Assembly: GCF_921294215.1 (NCBI RefSeq)
Contig: NZ_CAKLDM010000002.1
Span: 2,356,001 to 2,420,000, forward strand
Source: Vibrio marisflavi CECT 7928
GTDB taxonomy: Bacteria; Pseudomonadota; Gammaproteobacteria; Enterobacterales; Vibrionaceae
Length of the DNA stretch: 64,000 bases
Direction: 5' to 3'
The notes under the pieces are model-generated. The model searched no databases. It was not told where the DNA came from and saw only the letters and a list, made by a program, of their open reading frames with translations. Positions 39,028-48,500 of this stretch are shown in pieces. Position 1 is the stretch's first letter. Each line of letters starts with the position of its first letter. Made by a program: the position numbers and the translations under genes.

Positions 39028-39085
39028 TAATTAGCTTTGGACTGCTTCGTGCGTCCACTCTACTGGTTCGATCGGTAGCTAATTA
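39028..39085 (+). promoter_or_regulatory. Three-way-junction-like leader before the NiCoT gene
   Basis: A closing stem TAATTAGCT / AGCTAATTA (39028-39036 with 39077-39085, 9 perfect pairs) encloses two shorter hairpins: GGAC...GTCC (39039-39056) and ACTG...CGGT (39062-39076). It ends 22 nt before the chosen start codon. It may be a metal-responsive or other cis-regulatory RNA. It does not obviously match the NiCo or cobalamin riboswitch consensus as I know them. Confidence 0.4.
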
Positions 39086-39107
39086 CCCTGTCAGTGAACG
39101 AGTTAAA

Positions 39108-40040
39108 ATGAAAGAATTTAAAAAGCCAATATTGATATTATTGGCCGTAGTCCTAGTGAGTGCGCTACTGATCTATTCCGCAATTCCTGCTGAATCTAAG
39201 CTTGTTATATTTTGCTTGTTGGCCTTTTCGCTTGGCTTACGCCATGGATTAGACGCCGACCATATTGCAGCTATTGATAACGTAACGCGAAAAATGGTGG
39301 CAAAGAAACAAAACAGCTACACAGTAGGAATATATTTCGCTCTTGGTCACTCGAGTGTCGTCTTTCTCATGACACTGATGATAGTACTAGGAGTATTAAC
39401 CTTCCAAGGCAACGCAACACTGAACAATATTGGCGCTGCAATCGGCACGACTATGTCTATCGGCTTTTTAATCGTTACTGGCGTGCTCAATAGCCGTATT
39501 TTCTTAAATACCTATAAAAGCAATTCAGGTGATGAAGCACCGACAGGTCTGCTCTTCAAGCTTTTTCATCGACTATTCGACAAAGTTACCAACCCTAAAT
39601 ATATGTACATTGTTGGTTTTCTATTTGGTTTGGGCTTTGACACTGCAACTGAGATAGCATTGCTTAGCATGGCCGCCACTCAGGCGATGAACGGTTTGGC
39701 CATCTACTTTATTCTACTACTGCCAATATCTTTTGCTTTAGGAATGGTACTAACTGATGCTTTAGATAGCTGGATGCAGCTTCACTTATGTAAATGGTCA
39801 ACGCTCAATTCAGATAATCGTCGCCGATACAATTTATGGATCACCGCTTTTTCTGTCATCGTAGCGTTTAGTATTGCTGGAATGGAAATACTGTCTTTAT
39901 TCAATGATCAGACAGCATTAGTCCAATATTTCGATTCAAACTCTGAGATTATCGGTGTCTTTATTGTCGCAATATTTGCTGGTAGCTGGCTTCTTGTTAC
40001 CTCCAAGGGCAAAGGCAAACTATCAGTCAAATCAACTTAA
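39108..40040 (+). CDS. NiCoT-type nickel/cobalt transporter
   Basis: Inner-membrane permease for Ni2+ and/or Co2+, 310 aa with about eight hydrophobic segments. The NiCoT signature RHGLDADHIAAIDN is in the second segment, and further family motifs ALGHSSVVF, LFGLGFDTATEIALL and LPISFALGMVLTDALD follow. Metal preference cannot be told. The ATG at 39108 is preferred to an in-frame TTG at 39024, which would run through the structured leader; the ribosome-binding site is weak. It converges on the next gene with 18 bp between stops. No urease or hydrogenase genes are in view. Confidence 0.9.
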   Translation: MKEFKKPILILLAVVLVSALLIYSAIPAESKLVIFCLLAFSLGLRHGLDADHIAAIDNVTRKMVAKKQNSYTVGIYFALGHSSVVFLMTLMIVLGVLTFQGNATLNNIGAAIGTTMSIGFLIVTGVLNSRIFLNTYKSNSGDEAPTGLLFKLFHRLFDKVTNPKYMYIVGFLFGLGFDTATEIALLSMAATQAMNGLAIYFILLLPISFALGMVLTDALDSWMQLHLCKWSTLNSDNRRRYNLWITAFSVIVAFSIAGMEILSLFNDQTALVQYFDSNSEIIGVFIVAIFAGSWLLVTSKGKGKLSVKST

Positions 40041-40058
40041 ATCAGGCTTGAAAGCGAG

Positions 40059-40847
40059 CTAAATAGTGTTTGAGTGGCTTACGCACAATGAGTCACTCAA
40101 TGCTATAACCTGACTGCAGATTTGGCCATCAAGCTCAACGACCAAGTCATAGAGATCTTTGGGGTTCTGGTTCTCTAAATCACTGTATATCGGCGCTTCT
40201 ACCTGAAATATTGCTTTAACATGATTGTCTCGAACGTCCAATGGCAATTGATAGGTCATGCCGTCAAACTTAACTGAAGCAGATACTAAGCCAGGGCTAA
40301 CAGTAGAATAGAAAACGTTGACGATAAGCTCACAACCTCCACCGTAATGCCATACTTGCTCTGTCTCTACCTTCTCCAACCTAACATTGCTTATCCCCTG
40401 CAAACGTGGTGCATGAGAAATGGCTGATTTTGAGTGTTCTTGCTTATTGTTAGCCGTGATAGCTAAATCTTCATCACCTAAATAATCAGCATCGGGCTCG
40501 ATAAGCAGTAATTCAATTCGGTTTTTCCCCGAGTTGAGTAGCGAACGGATCTCTCGCTGATAGACTTGCTGCGCACCATCGCAATCGAAAACAGCAATGC
40601 CATTAACTCGAACCTCAGCAAATCGCTCAATGCCTTCGACAACCAAGTCAATGGCAGGGCATTTTAACAAGTCTTCTTCAAGATAACAGTCATGAGAAAG
40701 ATACCATTCTTGCTGCTCTATTTGCTGTTGTGAAACACTGCTTGGCAATGCTGAACAGATAGCATTCGGAAGAGTGAGGTTACCTTGGGGGAGAGACGGG
40801 TCAGTTAGAGAAGAAAGGTGCCAGTTATCACTTAAGATTATTTGCAT
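40059..40847 (-). CDS. Stand-alone GH2/beta-mannosidase N-domain-like protein
   Basis: A 262-aa protein without a signal peptide. It resembles the N-terminal galactose-binding-like jellyroll of family 2 glycoside hydrolases and beta-mannosidases: QEWYLSHDCYLEEDL (about 46-60), LVVEGIERFAEVRVNG (68-83), and SGKNRIELLL (106-115). An Ig-like domain seems to follow (about 155-255). The catalytic TIM barrel is absent and no frame continues it, so this is not an active mannosidase as it stands. It lies downstream of rraB, 75 bp away. Function unknown; possibly carbohydrate binding or a domain remnant put to another use. Confidence 0.65.
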   Translation of the reverse strand: MQIILSDNWHLSSLTDPSLPQGNLTLPNAICSALPSSVSQQQIEQQEWYLSHDCYLEEDLLKCPAIDLVVEGIERFAEVRVNGIAVFDCDGAQQVYQREIRSLLNSGKNRIELLLIEPDADYLGDEDLAITANNKQEHSKSAISHAPRLQGISNVRLEKVETEQVWHYGGGCELIVNVFYSTVSPGLVSASVKFDGMTYQLPLDVRDNHVKAIFQVEAPIYSDLENQNPKDLYDLVVELDGQICSQVIALSDSLCVSHSNTI

Positions 40848-40922
40848 GTTGAACCTGAAAAGCTAAAAACTTGATGTAGAAGGCAGCAAGCTCGACAAGC
40901 AAGCCACCTTACAATCTATGGC

Positions 40923-41333
40923 TTATTCTTCGATGTAATCTTCGTCTTCGTAAGCGGCGTCTTCACCTTCGTAAAAAGTGCCCCACCCATCGTAGATAAT
41001 GTCATGCTTTTCAGCTAGTTCTACTAGCTTTCGTACTTGCTCACCGATAATGTTTTCATCCAGTGGTGACTGCATCGTCGCATCAACACAAAATAGCTTA
41101 TTGCCATCTTCATCTTCTGTCTCTTCTGCTTCTAGCACTTCGAATCCCATCTTAAAAGCGTCAATGACTGCTTTTTCTAAAGTGTCGAAGTCTTCGGAGA
41201 AAAGGTGATGTTCGATATCGTAGACCGCATCGGGTTCACTACCATCTTCCAATAGTGCTTGGATAATGTCTCGGGTATCTTCTTTTTGAATTTCAATCAG
41301 TTCTTCTACTGATAGATAGTCTTCTTGAGACAT
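40923..41333 (-). CDS. rraB: Regulator of RNase E activity RraB
   Basis: Small acidic protein that binds the C-terminal scaffold of RNase E and modulates degradosome composition. It is 136 aa (E. coli 138), with an acidic tail ([12 protein letters not shown]). Conserved blocks [40 protein letters not shown] and [10 protein letters not shown] identify the family. RBS GGAGAAAT lies before the ATG. Confidence 0.94.
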   Translation of the reverse strand: MSQEDYLSVEELIEIQKEDTRDIIQALLEDGSEPDAVYDIEHHLFSEDFDTLEKAVIDAFKMGFEVLEAEETEDEDGNKLFCVDATMQSPLDENIIGEQVRKLVELAEKHDIIYDGWGTFYEGEDAAYEDEDYIEE

Positions 41334-41808
41334 AGCATTTCTCCAATGTTGTTTCCCATAATGCTAGGGTCTGTAATTTGCAAAGTTTTCTAAATTAGGT
41401 CAATTGACCTCAAGCCACGCAATATCGCACGGTTAGCGGCGAAATGCCATTACTATCTGACAACTACCTCCGACTTTATGTATACAGCATGAAACTTACT
41501 GAACTTAAGGCTCTACAAGTTTGACTCACCTTGATTTAGAACTTTATAAATTGATAAGTGTAATCGTGAAAACACGCAAACTAGAATAAATATCTGCTAG
41601 TTGACGATAAAAGCAGCACAGAGAAAAACGCATAAAATTACAACAGCAACTCATTTTCGTAACACAAAGTGCATATTATCGCATTTAATGTGCAATCTAA
41701 GTCATCCAATCACGAGACTAGTGTGCGAATAACAACGCATCGATTTATCTTCTATCATTTAGTTATATATACCAAAAAAAGCACATTATTAACCATTTGG
41801 TAACATGT
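41334..41808. other. Long intergenic region between rraB and arcA
   Basis: 475 bp before the first candidate ORF, AT-rich, with no supported gene. It holds the rraB promoter (minus) and probably the arcA promoter (plus). Inverted repeats seen: TACCAAA/TTTGGTA (41770-41776 and 41796-41802). Weak ArgR-like matches lie at 41726-41739 (9/14) and 41810-41823 (10/14). No convincing FNR or CRP palindrome is visible. Confidence 0.5.
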
Positions 41809-41922
41809 ATGACTAATAATCAAATATTTACAGTATTTGCTATGATTGTAATGGCTTGCATATCTTTCACAATCTTGTCATATATAAGAGTAGGTATAAA
41901 AGTAAGGAAGCAATATGAGTAA
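41809..41922 (+). CDS. Candidate 37-aa single-pass membrane peptide overlapping arcA
   Basis: [23 protein letters not shown]..., ending [12 protein letters not shown] short polar N terminus, one hydrophobic segment (about 6-26) and a Lys/Arg-rich C terminus give the usual layout of small membrane proteins. It overlaps the arcA start by 8 nt in another frame, which would allow coupling. No good ribosome-binding site is visible, and AT-rich DNA can give such ORFs by chance. I do not recognise a homologue. Confidence 0.3.
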   Translation: MTNNQIFTVFAMIVMACISFTILSYIRVGIKVRKQYE

Positions 41923-43135
41923 GTTGTATGTCGGCTCTGAGGTAGGACAACTAAGACGAGTACTATTAAATCGTCCCGAACGAGCACTCACCCACCTCAC
42001 ACCATCTAATTGTCATGAGTTGTTGTTTGATGATGTTCTTGCGGTGGAAGCGGCAGGAAAAGAGCACGATGTGTTTGCCAATACCTTAACGCAGCAAGGT
42101 GTGGAAGTCCTTCTTTTGCACGATCTATTTGTCGAAACGTTGGAAGTTCCGGAAGCAAGACAATGGCTGCTGAATACACAAATTTCAGATTTTCGATATG
42201 GGCCAACATTCGCCAACGACCTGCGCCACTATCTTTCTGAAATGGATAACGAACATCTGGCAACCGTTTTACTAGGCGGCCTTGCCTATTCCGAATTGCC
42301 AATTCGTTCTTCATCGATGTTACCGAAGATGCATCGTCCATTAGATTTTGTCATCGAGCCTCTTCCAAACCATTTATTTACCCGTGACACATCTTGCTGG
42401 GTATACGGTGGCGTATCATTAAACCCGATGATGAAACCTGCTCGTCAAAGAGAAACCAACCATCTGAGAGCTATTTACCGCTGGCACCCAGTATTTGCTA
42501 ACCAAGATTTTATTAAGTACTTTGGTAATGAAGATCTTCACTACGACAATGCCAACATTGAAGGTGGAGATGTTTTGGTAATAGGTAAAGAAGCAGTACT
42601 GATCGGTATTTCAGAACGTACGAAACCACAGGGCGTTGAAAACCTAGCGGCAAGCCTATTTAAGCATGGCCAAGCGAAGCAAGTGATCGCAATTGATCTG
42701 CCTAAACACCGCTCATGCATGCACTTAGATACTGTCATGACACATATGGATGTGGATACATTCTCTGTCTATCCAGAGATTATGCGTAAAGATCTCGATA
42801 CGTGGCGACTAACACCAAAACAAGATGGCGGTATGCATGTCGAAAAAGTACCGAGCTACATTCACGCGATAGAACAGGCTTTAGGCCTAGATCAACTGAA
42901 GATCATCACAACAGGTGGTGACAACTACGAAGCAGAGCGTGAGCAGTGGAATGACGCAAACAATGTCTTAACTGTGAAGCCTGGTGTGGTTATTGGCTAT
43001 GAACGAAACGTTTATACCAATGAAAAATATGATAAAGCTGGCATTACCGTTCTCACCATTCCTGGCAATGAACTTGGCCGAGGCCGAGGCGGTGCTCGTT
43101 GTATGAGTTGCCCGCTGGAAAGAGATGGAATTTGA
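41915..43135 (+). CDS. arcA: Arginine deiminase
   Basis: Hydrolyses arginine to citrulline and ammonia, the first step of the deiminase pathway. It is 406 aa. Catalytic and binding residues are in [18 protein letters not shown], the histidine region [14 protein letters not shown], and the nucleophile C396 in [22 protein letters not shown] precedes the ATG. Carbamate kinase, catabolic OTC and an arginine/ornithine antiporter are not adjacent, unlike a standard arcDABC operon, so it is monocistronic here. This is not the response regulator also named ArcA. Confidence 0.95.
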   Translation: MSKLYVGSEVGQLRRVLLNRPERALTHLTPSNCHELLFDDVLAVEAAGKEHDVFANTLTQQGVEVLLLHDLFVETLEVPEARQWLLNTQISDFRYGPTFANDLRHYLSEMDNEHLATVLLGGLAYSELPIRSSSMLPKMHRPLDFVIEPLPNHLFTRDTSCWVYGGVSLNPMMKPARQRETNHLRAIYRWHPVFANQDFIKYFGNEDLHYDNANIEGGDVLVIGKEAVLIGISERTKPQGVENLAASLFKHGQAKQVIAIDLPKHRSCMHLDTVMTHMDVDTFSVYPEIMRKDLDTWRLTPKQDGGMHVEKVPSYIHAIEQALGLDQLKIITTGGDNYEAEREQWNDANNVLTVKPGVVIGYERNVYTNEKYDKAGITVLTIPGNELGRGRGGARCMSCPLERDGI

Positions 43136-43158
43136 TATTCACTAGCTACAATATCTCA

Positions 43159-43192
43159 CAAAAAATGGTGACCATAAGAGTCACCATTTTTT
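43159..43192. terminator. Terminator after arcA, shared with convergent tldD
   Basis: AAAAAATGGTGAC / GTCACCATTTTTT, a 13-bp perfect stem with a 7-nt loop, A/T runs on both sides, between the convergent stop codons. Confidence 0.92.
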
Positions 43193-43222
43193 ATTCTCAT
43201 ACACAGACTGATTAGCGAAAAC

Positions 43223-44668
43223 TTAATCGGTACCGCCAACCGTGATTGAGTCTAGTTTCAACGTCGGCTGACCTACGCCAACTGGCACACTTTGCCCTGC
43301 TTTACCACACACACCGACACCTCTATCAATACTGAGATCATTACCCACCATAGAGACTTGCTGCATAGCTTCAATACCCGAGCCTATTAGCGTCGCTCCC
43401 TTAACTGGCTGAGTAACTTTGCCATCTTCAATTAAGTAGGCTTCTGATGTTGAGAATACAAATTTTCCAGAGGTAATATCAACTTGACCGCCACCAAAGT
43501 TAGGAGCATATAATCCTTTCTTAACTGTAGATATGATTTCTTCTGGAGTGTGCTCACCTGGCAGCATGTAAGTATTAGTCATTCTCGGCATAGGCAAATG
43601 TGCATAAGACTCTCGGCGACCATTACCGGTTGGATTTACACCCATTAGACGAGCATTTAACTTGTCTTGCATGTACCCCTTAAGAACGCCCTTTTCGACT
43701 AACACATTATATTGGCCCGCGACACCTTCATCATCGACATTCACAGAGCCACGCAAATCTTTAAGCGTGCCGTCATCCACGATAGTACATAGGTCTGAAG
43801 TAACACTCTGGCCGATTTTTCCAGAAAACACAGAAGACTCTTTACGGTTGAAGTCACTCTCTAGACCATGACCTACTGCTTCATGAAGCAACACACCCGG
43901 CCAACCTGAACCAAGAATCACCGGCATCGTACCTGCAGGCGCTGCCACCGCTTCCAAATTCACTAGTGCTTGGCGAATTGCTTCATCAGCAAATTGATAC
44001 GCAACTGTGCTCCCTTCACTGTCACTTAAAAAGTAGTCATAACCAAAACGACCACCACCACCAGCACTGCCGCGCTCACGTCTATCACCTTTTTGTAGCA
44101 ATACACTGATCGACAAACGAACCAATGGACGAATATCGCCAGCAAAGGTTCCATCTGTCGCTGCGACGAGCATTTGTTCATGTACGGCAGTCAAGCTTAC
44201 CGATACTTCTTGCACGAGCGGTTCTTTGGTTCTGATATAGGCATCTAGCTGTTTAAGCAACTCTGTCTTTTGCTCTTTTTCCCAGCTTGATAAAGGGTTG
44301 ATAGATTGATAATACTCAGGCTTTTCATTGCGTTTAAAAGCTTGAACAGTACCGCTTTGGCCTTGTTTTGCAATCCCTCTTGCTGCAATAGCACTTTGTT
44401 TCAAGCCATCTAACTGAATCTGATCGGAATAAGCAAATCCGGTTTTTTCACCGGCGACGGCTCTAACACCTACACCACGATCTATATTGAAAGAGCCATC
44501 TTTAATAATGCTATCTTCTAGCACTAAGGATTCATGCCAGCTAGATTGAAAATAAATATCGGCATAATCGATTTGCCGAGTTGCGATACTTTCCAACGTG
44601 TCTGCAATATCTTGTTCTGTCAAACCCGCAGGCTTGAGTAACGCATCTTCAACGCTATTTGTAGTCAT
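43223..44668 (-). CDS. tldD: Metalloprotease TldD
   Basis: Partner of TldE/PmbA in a zinc protease that processes microcin B17 and degrades CcdA in E. coli. It is 481 aa (E. coli 481). The zinc motif is HEAVGH (H262, E263, H267). Typical blocks are [28 protein letters not shown] core and [17 protein letters not shown]. Sits 9 bp behind the nitrilase-family gene, in the conserved yhdP-nit-tldD order. Confidence 0.97.
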   Translation of the reverse strand: MTTNSVEDALLKPAGLTEQDIADTLESIATRQIDYADIYFQSSWHESLVLEDSIIKDGSFNIDRGVGVRAVAGEKTGFAYSDQIQLDGLKQSAIAARGIAKQGQSGTVQAFKRNEKPEYYQSINPLSSWEKEQKTELLKQLDAYIRTKEPLVQEVSVSLTAVHEQMLVAATDGTFAGDIRPLVRLSISVLLQKGDRRERGSAGGGGRFGYDYFLSDSEGSTVAYQFADEAIRQALVNLEAVAAPAGTMPVILGSGWPGVLLHEAVGHGLESDFNRKESSVFSGKIGQSVTSDLCTIVDDGTLKDLRGSVNVDDEGVAGQYNVLVEKGVLKGYMQDKLNARLMGVNPTGNGRRESYAHLPMPRMTNTYMLPGEHTPEEIISTVKKGLYAPNFGGGQVDITSGKFVFSTSEAYLIEDGKVTQPVKGATLIGSGIEAMQQVSMVGNDLSIDRGVGVCGKAGQSVPVGVGQPTLKLDSITVGGTD

Positions 44669-44677
44669 ATTATGCTC

Positions 44678-45499
44678 TTATTTTTCAATAAATTGGTGTC
44701 CAAAGCGGCTATGGCTGCGAATTGGCATCTTACTTCGAACTTGCTCAATCAAGCTTAAATCTATGTCCGCAACCACACTCTCTGGCTTTTGATCTAAATG
44801 GACGACGATCTCCCCCCACGGGTTGATCACCATAGAATGCCCCCAAGTGCTTCGTCCACCGCTATGTTTACCTGCTTGATTTGCTGCAATAACCCAACAT
44901 TGGGTTTCAATTGCTCTAGCACGAAGGAGTACTTCCCAGTGAGCTTTTCCAGTCACTTCGGTAAATGCAGCAGGCACCAGTATAATCTGAGCACCTTTAT
45001 TTGTTAGCTCTGAATAAAGGTGTGGAAAGCGTAAATCATAACAGATTGTTAACCCTAAATAACCTACTGGGGACTCAACAGTAACAATCTGTGCACCCGG
45101 TGTGAAAATATCTGACTCACGATAACGCTGATGCTGGTCAGCAACATCCACATCAAACATGTGTAGTTTATTGTATGATGAAGCCAGCTCTCCACGATCA
45201 TTAAACACCAACATGGTGGTGAATACACCGTTGTCGTGAAGAATAGGGAAACTACCAATGATCAACCAGACACTATGCTCCTTAGCAAGGTTCGCAAGCT
45301 GGTTCTGGACTCGCCCCTCTCCTAGCTTCTCTGCCGCATCGTGGTACTCCTGCTTACTACCAAAAACCAATGAGTTTTCAGGTGTCAATATCAGCTTTGC
45401 GCCTTGCGCAGCCAACTGTTCAACTTGGGCTTTGATGTAAGCCAAGTTGTCTGATAGCAGAGGCCCAGAAGTCATCTGAACCAATCCAATACGAGCCAT
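44678..45499 (-). CDS. Carbon-nitrogen hydrolase, Nit1/deaminated-glutathione-amidase-like
   Basis: A 273-aa nitrilase-superfamily amidase. The catalytic triad is E41 (TPEN), K111 (YNKLHMFDV) and C153 (ICYDLRFP). The sequence is closest to the Nit1/NitB group that repairs deaminated glutathione; this substrate is inferred from the family. The start at 45499 (MARIGLVQM) is preferred because AGAGGG then lies 6 nt upstream; the ATG two codons earlier leaves no spacing. Lies between yhdP (11 bp) and tldD (9 bp) in one operon. Confidence 0.88.
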   Translation of the reverse strand: MARIGLVQMTSGPLLSDNLAYIKAQVEQLAAQGAKLILTPENSLVFGSKQEYHDAAEKLGEGRVQNQLANLAKEHSVWLIIGSFPILHDNGVFTTMLVFNDRGELASSYNKLHMFDVDVADQHQRYRESDIFTPGAQIVTVESPVGYLGLTICYDLRFPHLYSELTNKGAQIILVPAAFTEVTGKAHWEVLLRARAIETQCWVIAANQAGKHSGGRSTWGHSMVINPWGEIVVHLDQKPESVVADIDLSLIEQVRSKMPIRSHSRFGHQFIEK

Positions 45500-45510
45500 T
45501 TGCATCCCTC

Positions 45511-48500
45511 TTATTTCAGCTCATCACGCAGTTTTTCAGGTAATTTAAACTCGCCTTTACTGCGCGAGATTTCCGTTACTTTCGGGTTATCTAAAGGGCC
45601 TTTCACTTCATAATTAACTTGAGTGAATACTTCAACCACTGGCGAGATTACGGTTGTAACTGCCAACACGTACAAAGCAGTAACAGGTGTGACAGCAAAA
45701 GCACTCAGTACTGGAATCCCCGATGTCATGTCCGGGGTAAAATTCACTTCGGCATCGACCATCTGAGTATTTAGGTTTGCAACACCTTTAATTTTCATCA
45801 GCCCTGCTACCGCATCCATTTTGATGTCATTAGTAACAAAGACTCCATCCTTGATTTTTCCTGTCCCAGTGATTGAATTGAAGGCCATTCCTTTATCAAA
45901 CACGCCAGTAAAATCCAGCTGCATCTTGCGGATTATGGAATCCAAGCTAAATAAACCGAGCAAATTCGCAGCTCCGCTAACATTCGGAATCACACCTTTA
46001 CCTAGCTTGGTGTTCACTGTGCCATTTAAGGTATCAAGCTGCATCGACCAAGGCGCACCATCCCACTCTAAAGTCGAAGTAATATCGAATGGTGCTTTTT
46101 GAATACCTGAAGTGATACCAAACCGTTGCATCAGATCGCTGTTATTCTTCCCTTTGACAGTAATATCAAACTTCGTTTTGCTTGTATCACCATTTAGTAT
46201 CCAATAGCCATCAGCATCAACATGGTTGGTACCACTAGATACAGATAGCTTTGTCCATTCTATCTTGTCATTTTTACGCACTAAATTAAGGTGCAACTGT
46301 CCAACTCGATACCCTTGGAACCAGAAGTCTTTAATGGCAAGGGTTATATTCGGTACCGATTTGTGGAACTCACGGTCGAAGCTTGAAATAAGCGGTTGTT
46401 CTTTACCGCTTGCTGTCTCAAATAAGCTTTTCGTTTTCTTCCTCTCACTATCATCTAAACTCGGCACATAAATCTGTAAGCGGTCTAGAGAAACGCTCAA
46501 GTCGTAAGGGTCGATATAATTTGCGTCCCCTTCAGCCTCCAAACTATCTAGGTTCATATACCAACCCAATGCTTTCCTCTTCGCGCTAAACTTAACGTCA
46601 TGCCACTCGAGAGTCGCAAACGTCAGGTTTTGCACATCAAGAGTGACTTTTTGCGGTGTTGGTATCTCGATTGCTCCCATAGTACTTGTAGAGCTATTCG
46701 TCCCAGTTGTACTGTCTGAGTGGCTAGGAAAGAGTATTGGCTGCCATTTATCTAGATCAAACTTATCAGTACGCACGACAACACTATTTCCAACCACTGG
46801 GCTGACTTTAAAGTTGCCGTTACCCACTACCACATAGTTGGCCTTGAGCACAGGTACGTCTTTACGAATATCTATCTCTGTTTGATATTTTAGGTTGGGA
46901 ATAGCAAGCCTTGCACTAATAGACTCTTGGTTTCCAGACACTTGTAGCTTGGCTTTCTCTTCGACACCACTTGCTTTGGTAAGTGGGTACGGATACTGAC
47001 TCGCAACAGTTTTTAGATCTGCTTCTCCATTGATCTGATAGGTAAATCCAGTATCTTTGAGCTGAATATCTACTTGAGTGTACCATGGTGCCCTACCTGA
47101 TAAACGGCTGGTCCAACGCTTACCGACATAAGGTGTTAAAGGCTTAACTTGCCAGTTTCCATCAAGATGGATTTTAACATCATAAGCTTTGCTGCCGTTC
47201 TCACCACTAAAATTGAGTTTGATGGGTTGATCGAGCAAATTCGCTGTCAATTGCTTAGAATCGACCACATCATCATCAAAGTTTATCCTGCCAGACACCG
47301 ACGTTAAATCCATAGCAGGTGTTTTCACGTGAACGCGATTGTCTTTCAGATCAGCATAACCCCACACGTGAGGCTGATTGCCATTGAGTGGAATGTCGAG
47401 CTGGAAATCGGACTTCACAGGGCCATTGATTTGAATCGTTGTAAGAGCTGCACCTACAGAGTCCACCAATGGAGTTGCTGTCATATAATCGCGGACAGCG
47501 TTTCCTTGCCCTTCAACCTTTGCTTGTAATTTAAGATGACCGTCAGCAGTTAATTGAGGGATCTCCCCTTTGATAGACAGTGCTTTAACACCTTTTAAAT
47601 CAGCCTGTTTTGAGTCCAAATACAGCGATTCATTTTGAAATAGCAAATCTAACTGCAAGTCGCTGATCGCTGGCCATTTTGTGTCAAAACTAAATTTGCC
47701 ATCTCTAAGCTTTACTGATGCTTGAAAGATTCCGTCGTGTTTGGTGTACGGGAAATCTGAGAGCCTTCCGTACCATAATAATTGAGCATTGTTTACTTTA
47801 CCGGCTTGGATTGCCGCTGACAGATAGTCTGTTAAGCCCTGACCTAAAGCTAAGGTTGGTAAGTAACGCCAAGTTTCCCCAGCATTTTTTAAGCTAGCTT
47901 CAGTATAAAAAGACAGGAAAGGGCTTTGGTCATTTGGCACGTCCAACTTAAACTCACCGACAACACTCATATCTGGAGTTTTAACATTCACATCATCGGA
48001 CCATAGAGACCAACCGTTCGACTCTTTCTGCCAAACAATTTGAACCTTGCCTTTTTTGATATTTAGAGGAGCCTGAAATACATCGCCATAAGGAAGCTCA
48101 TCGTTTTCCAAACTAGCATTCACAACTGCTTGATTGGCATTTCCTGAGATATTTGCTTCGAGATGATGCGTTTCGGGCAGCAAATACCATTGAGACATAC
48201 TGCCATTGGTTAGTGAAGCTGAGTATTTAAGTGACTGGAGAGACTCTCCCATAGAGACTCGAATATCACGAAGCACACCACCCGGTTTGAGCTTATCGAG
48301 TAAGGAAGTAGTAGATTTAAAGCTAGGTGCTAACCTAAACAATGGCGTCACTGTAGAAATATCAAGTTGAGAGACATTGAGGCGCCATTGTTTTGGCTGC
48401 CAATCAAATGCCACCTCTAGGTTTGGCCATTTCTTATGATTGGTTTCAATATCTAGCGACTGACCAATCACTTTCCATCCTTCGCCCTCAGGTGAAAGAT

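Noticed and set aside
39062..39078. T-loop-like GGTTCGATC suggesting a tRNA fragment
   Set aside because: The flanking bases do not form a 5-bp T-arm, and no anticodon or acceptor arm is present.
39024..39107. TTG-initiated N-terminal extension of the NiCoT protein
   Set aside because: The extra 28 residues are not NiCoT-like and coincide with a perfect inverted repeat; the ATG at 39108 gives the family N terminus.
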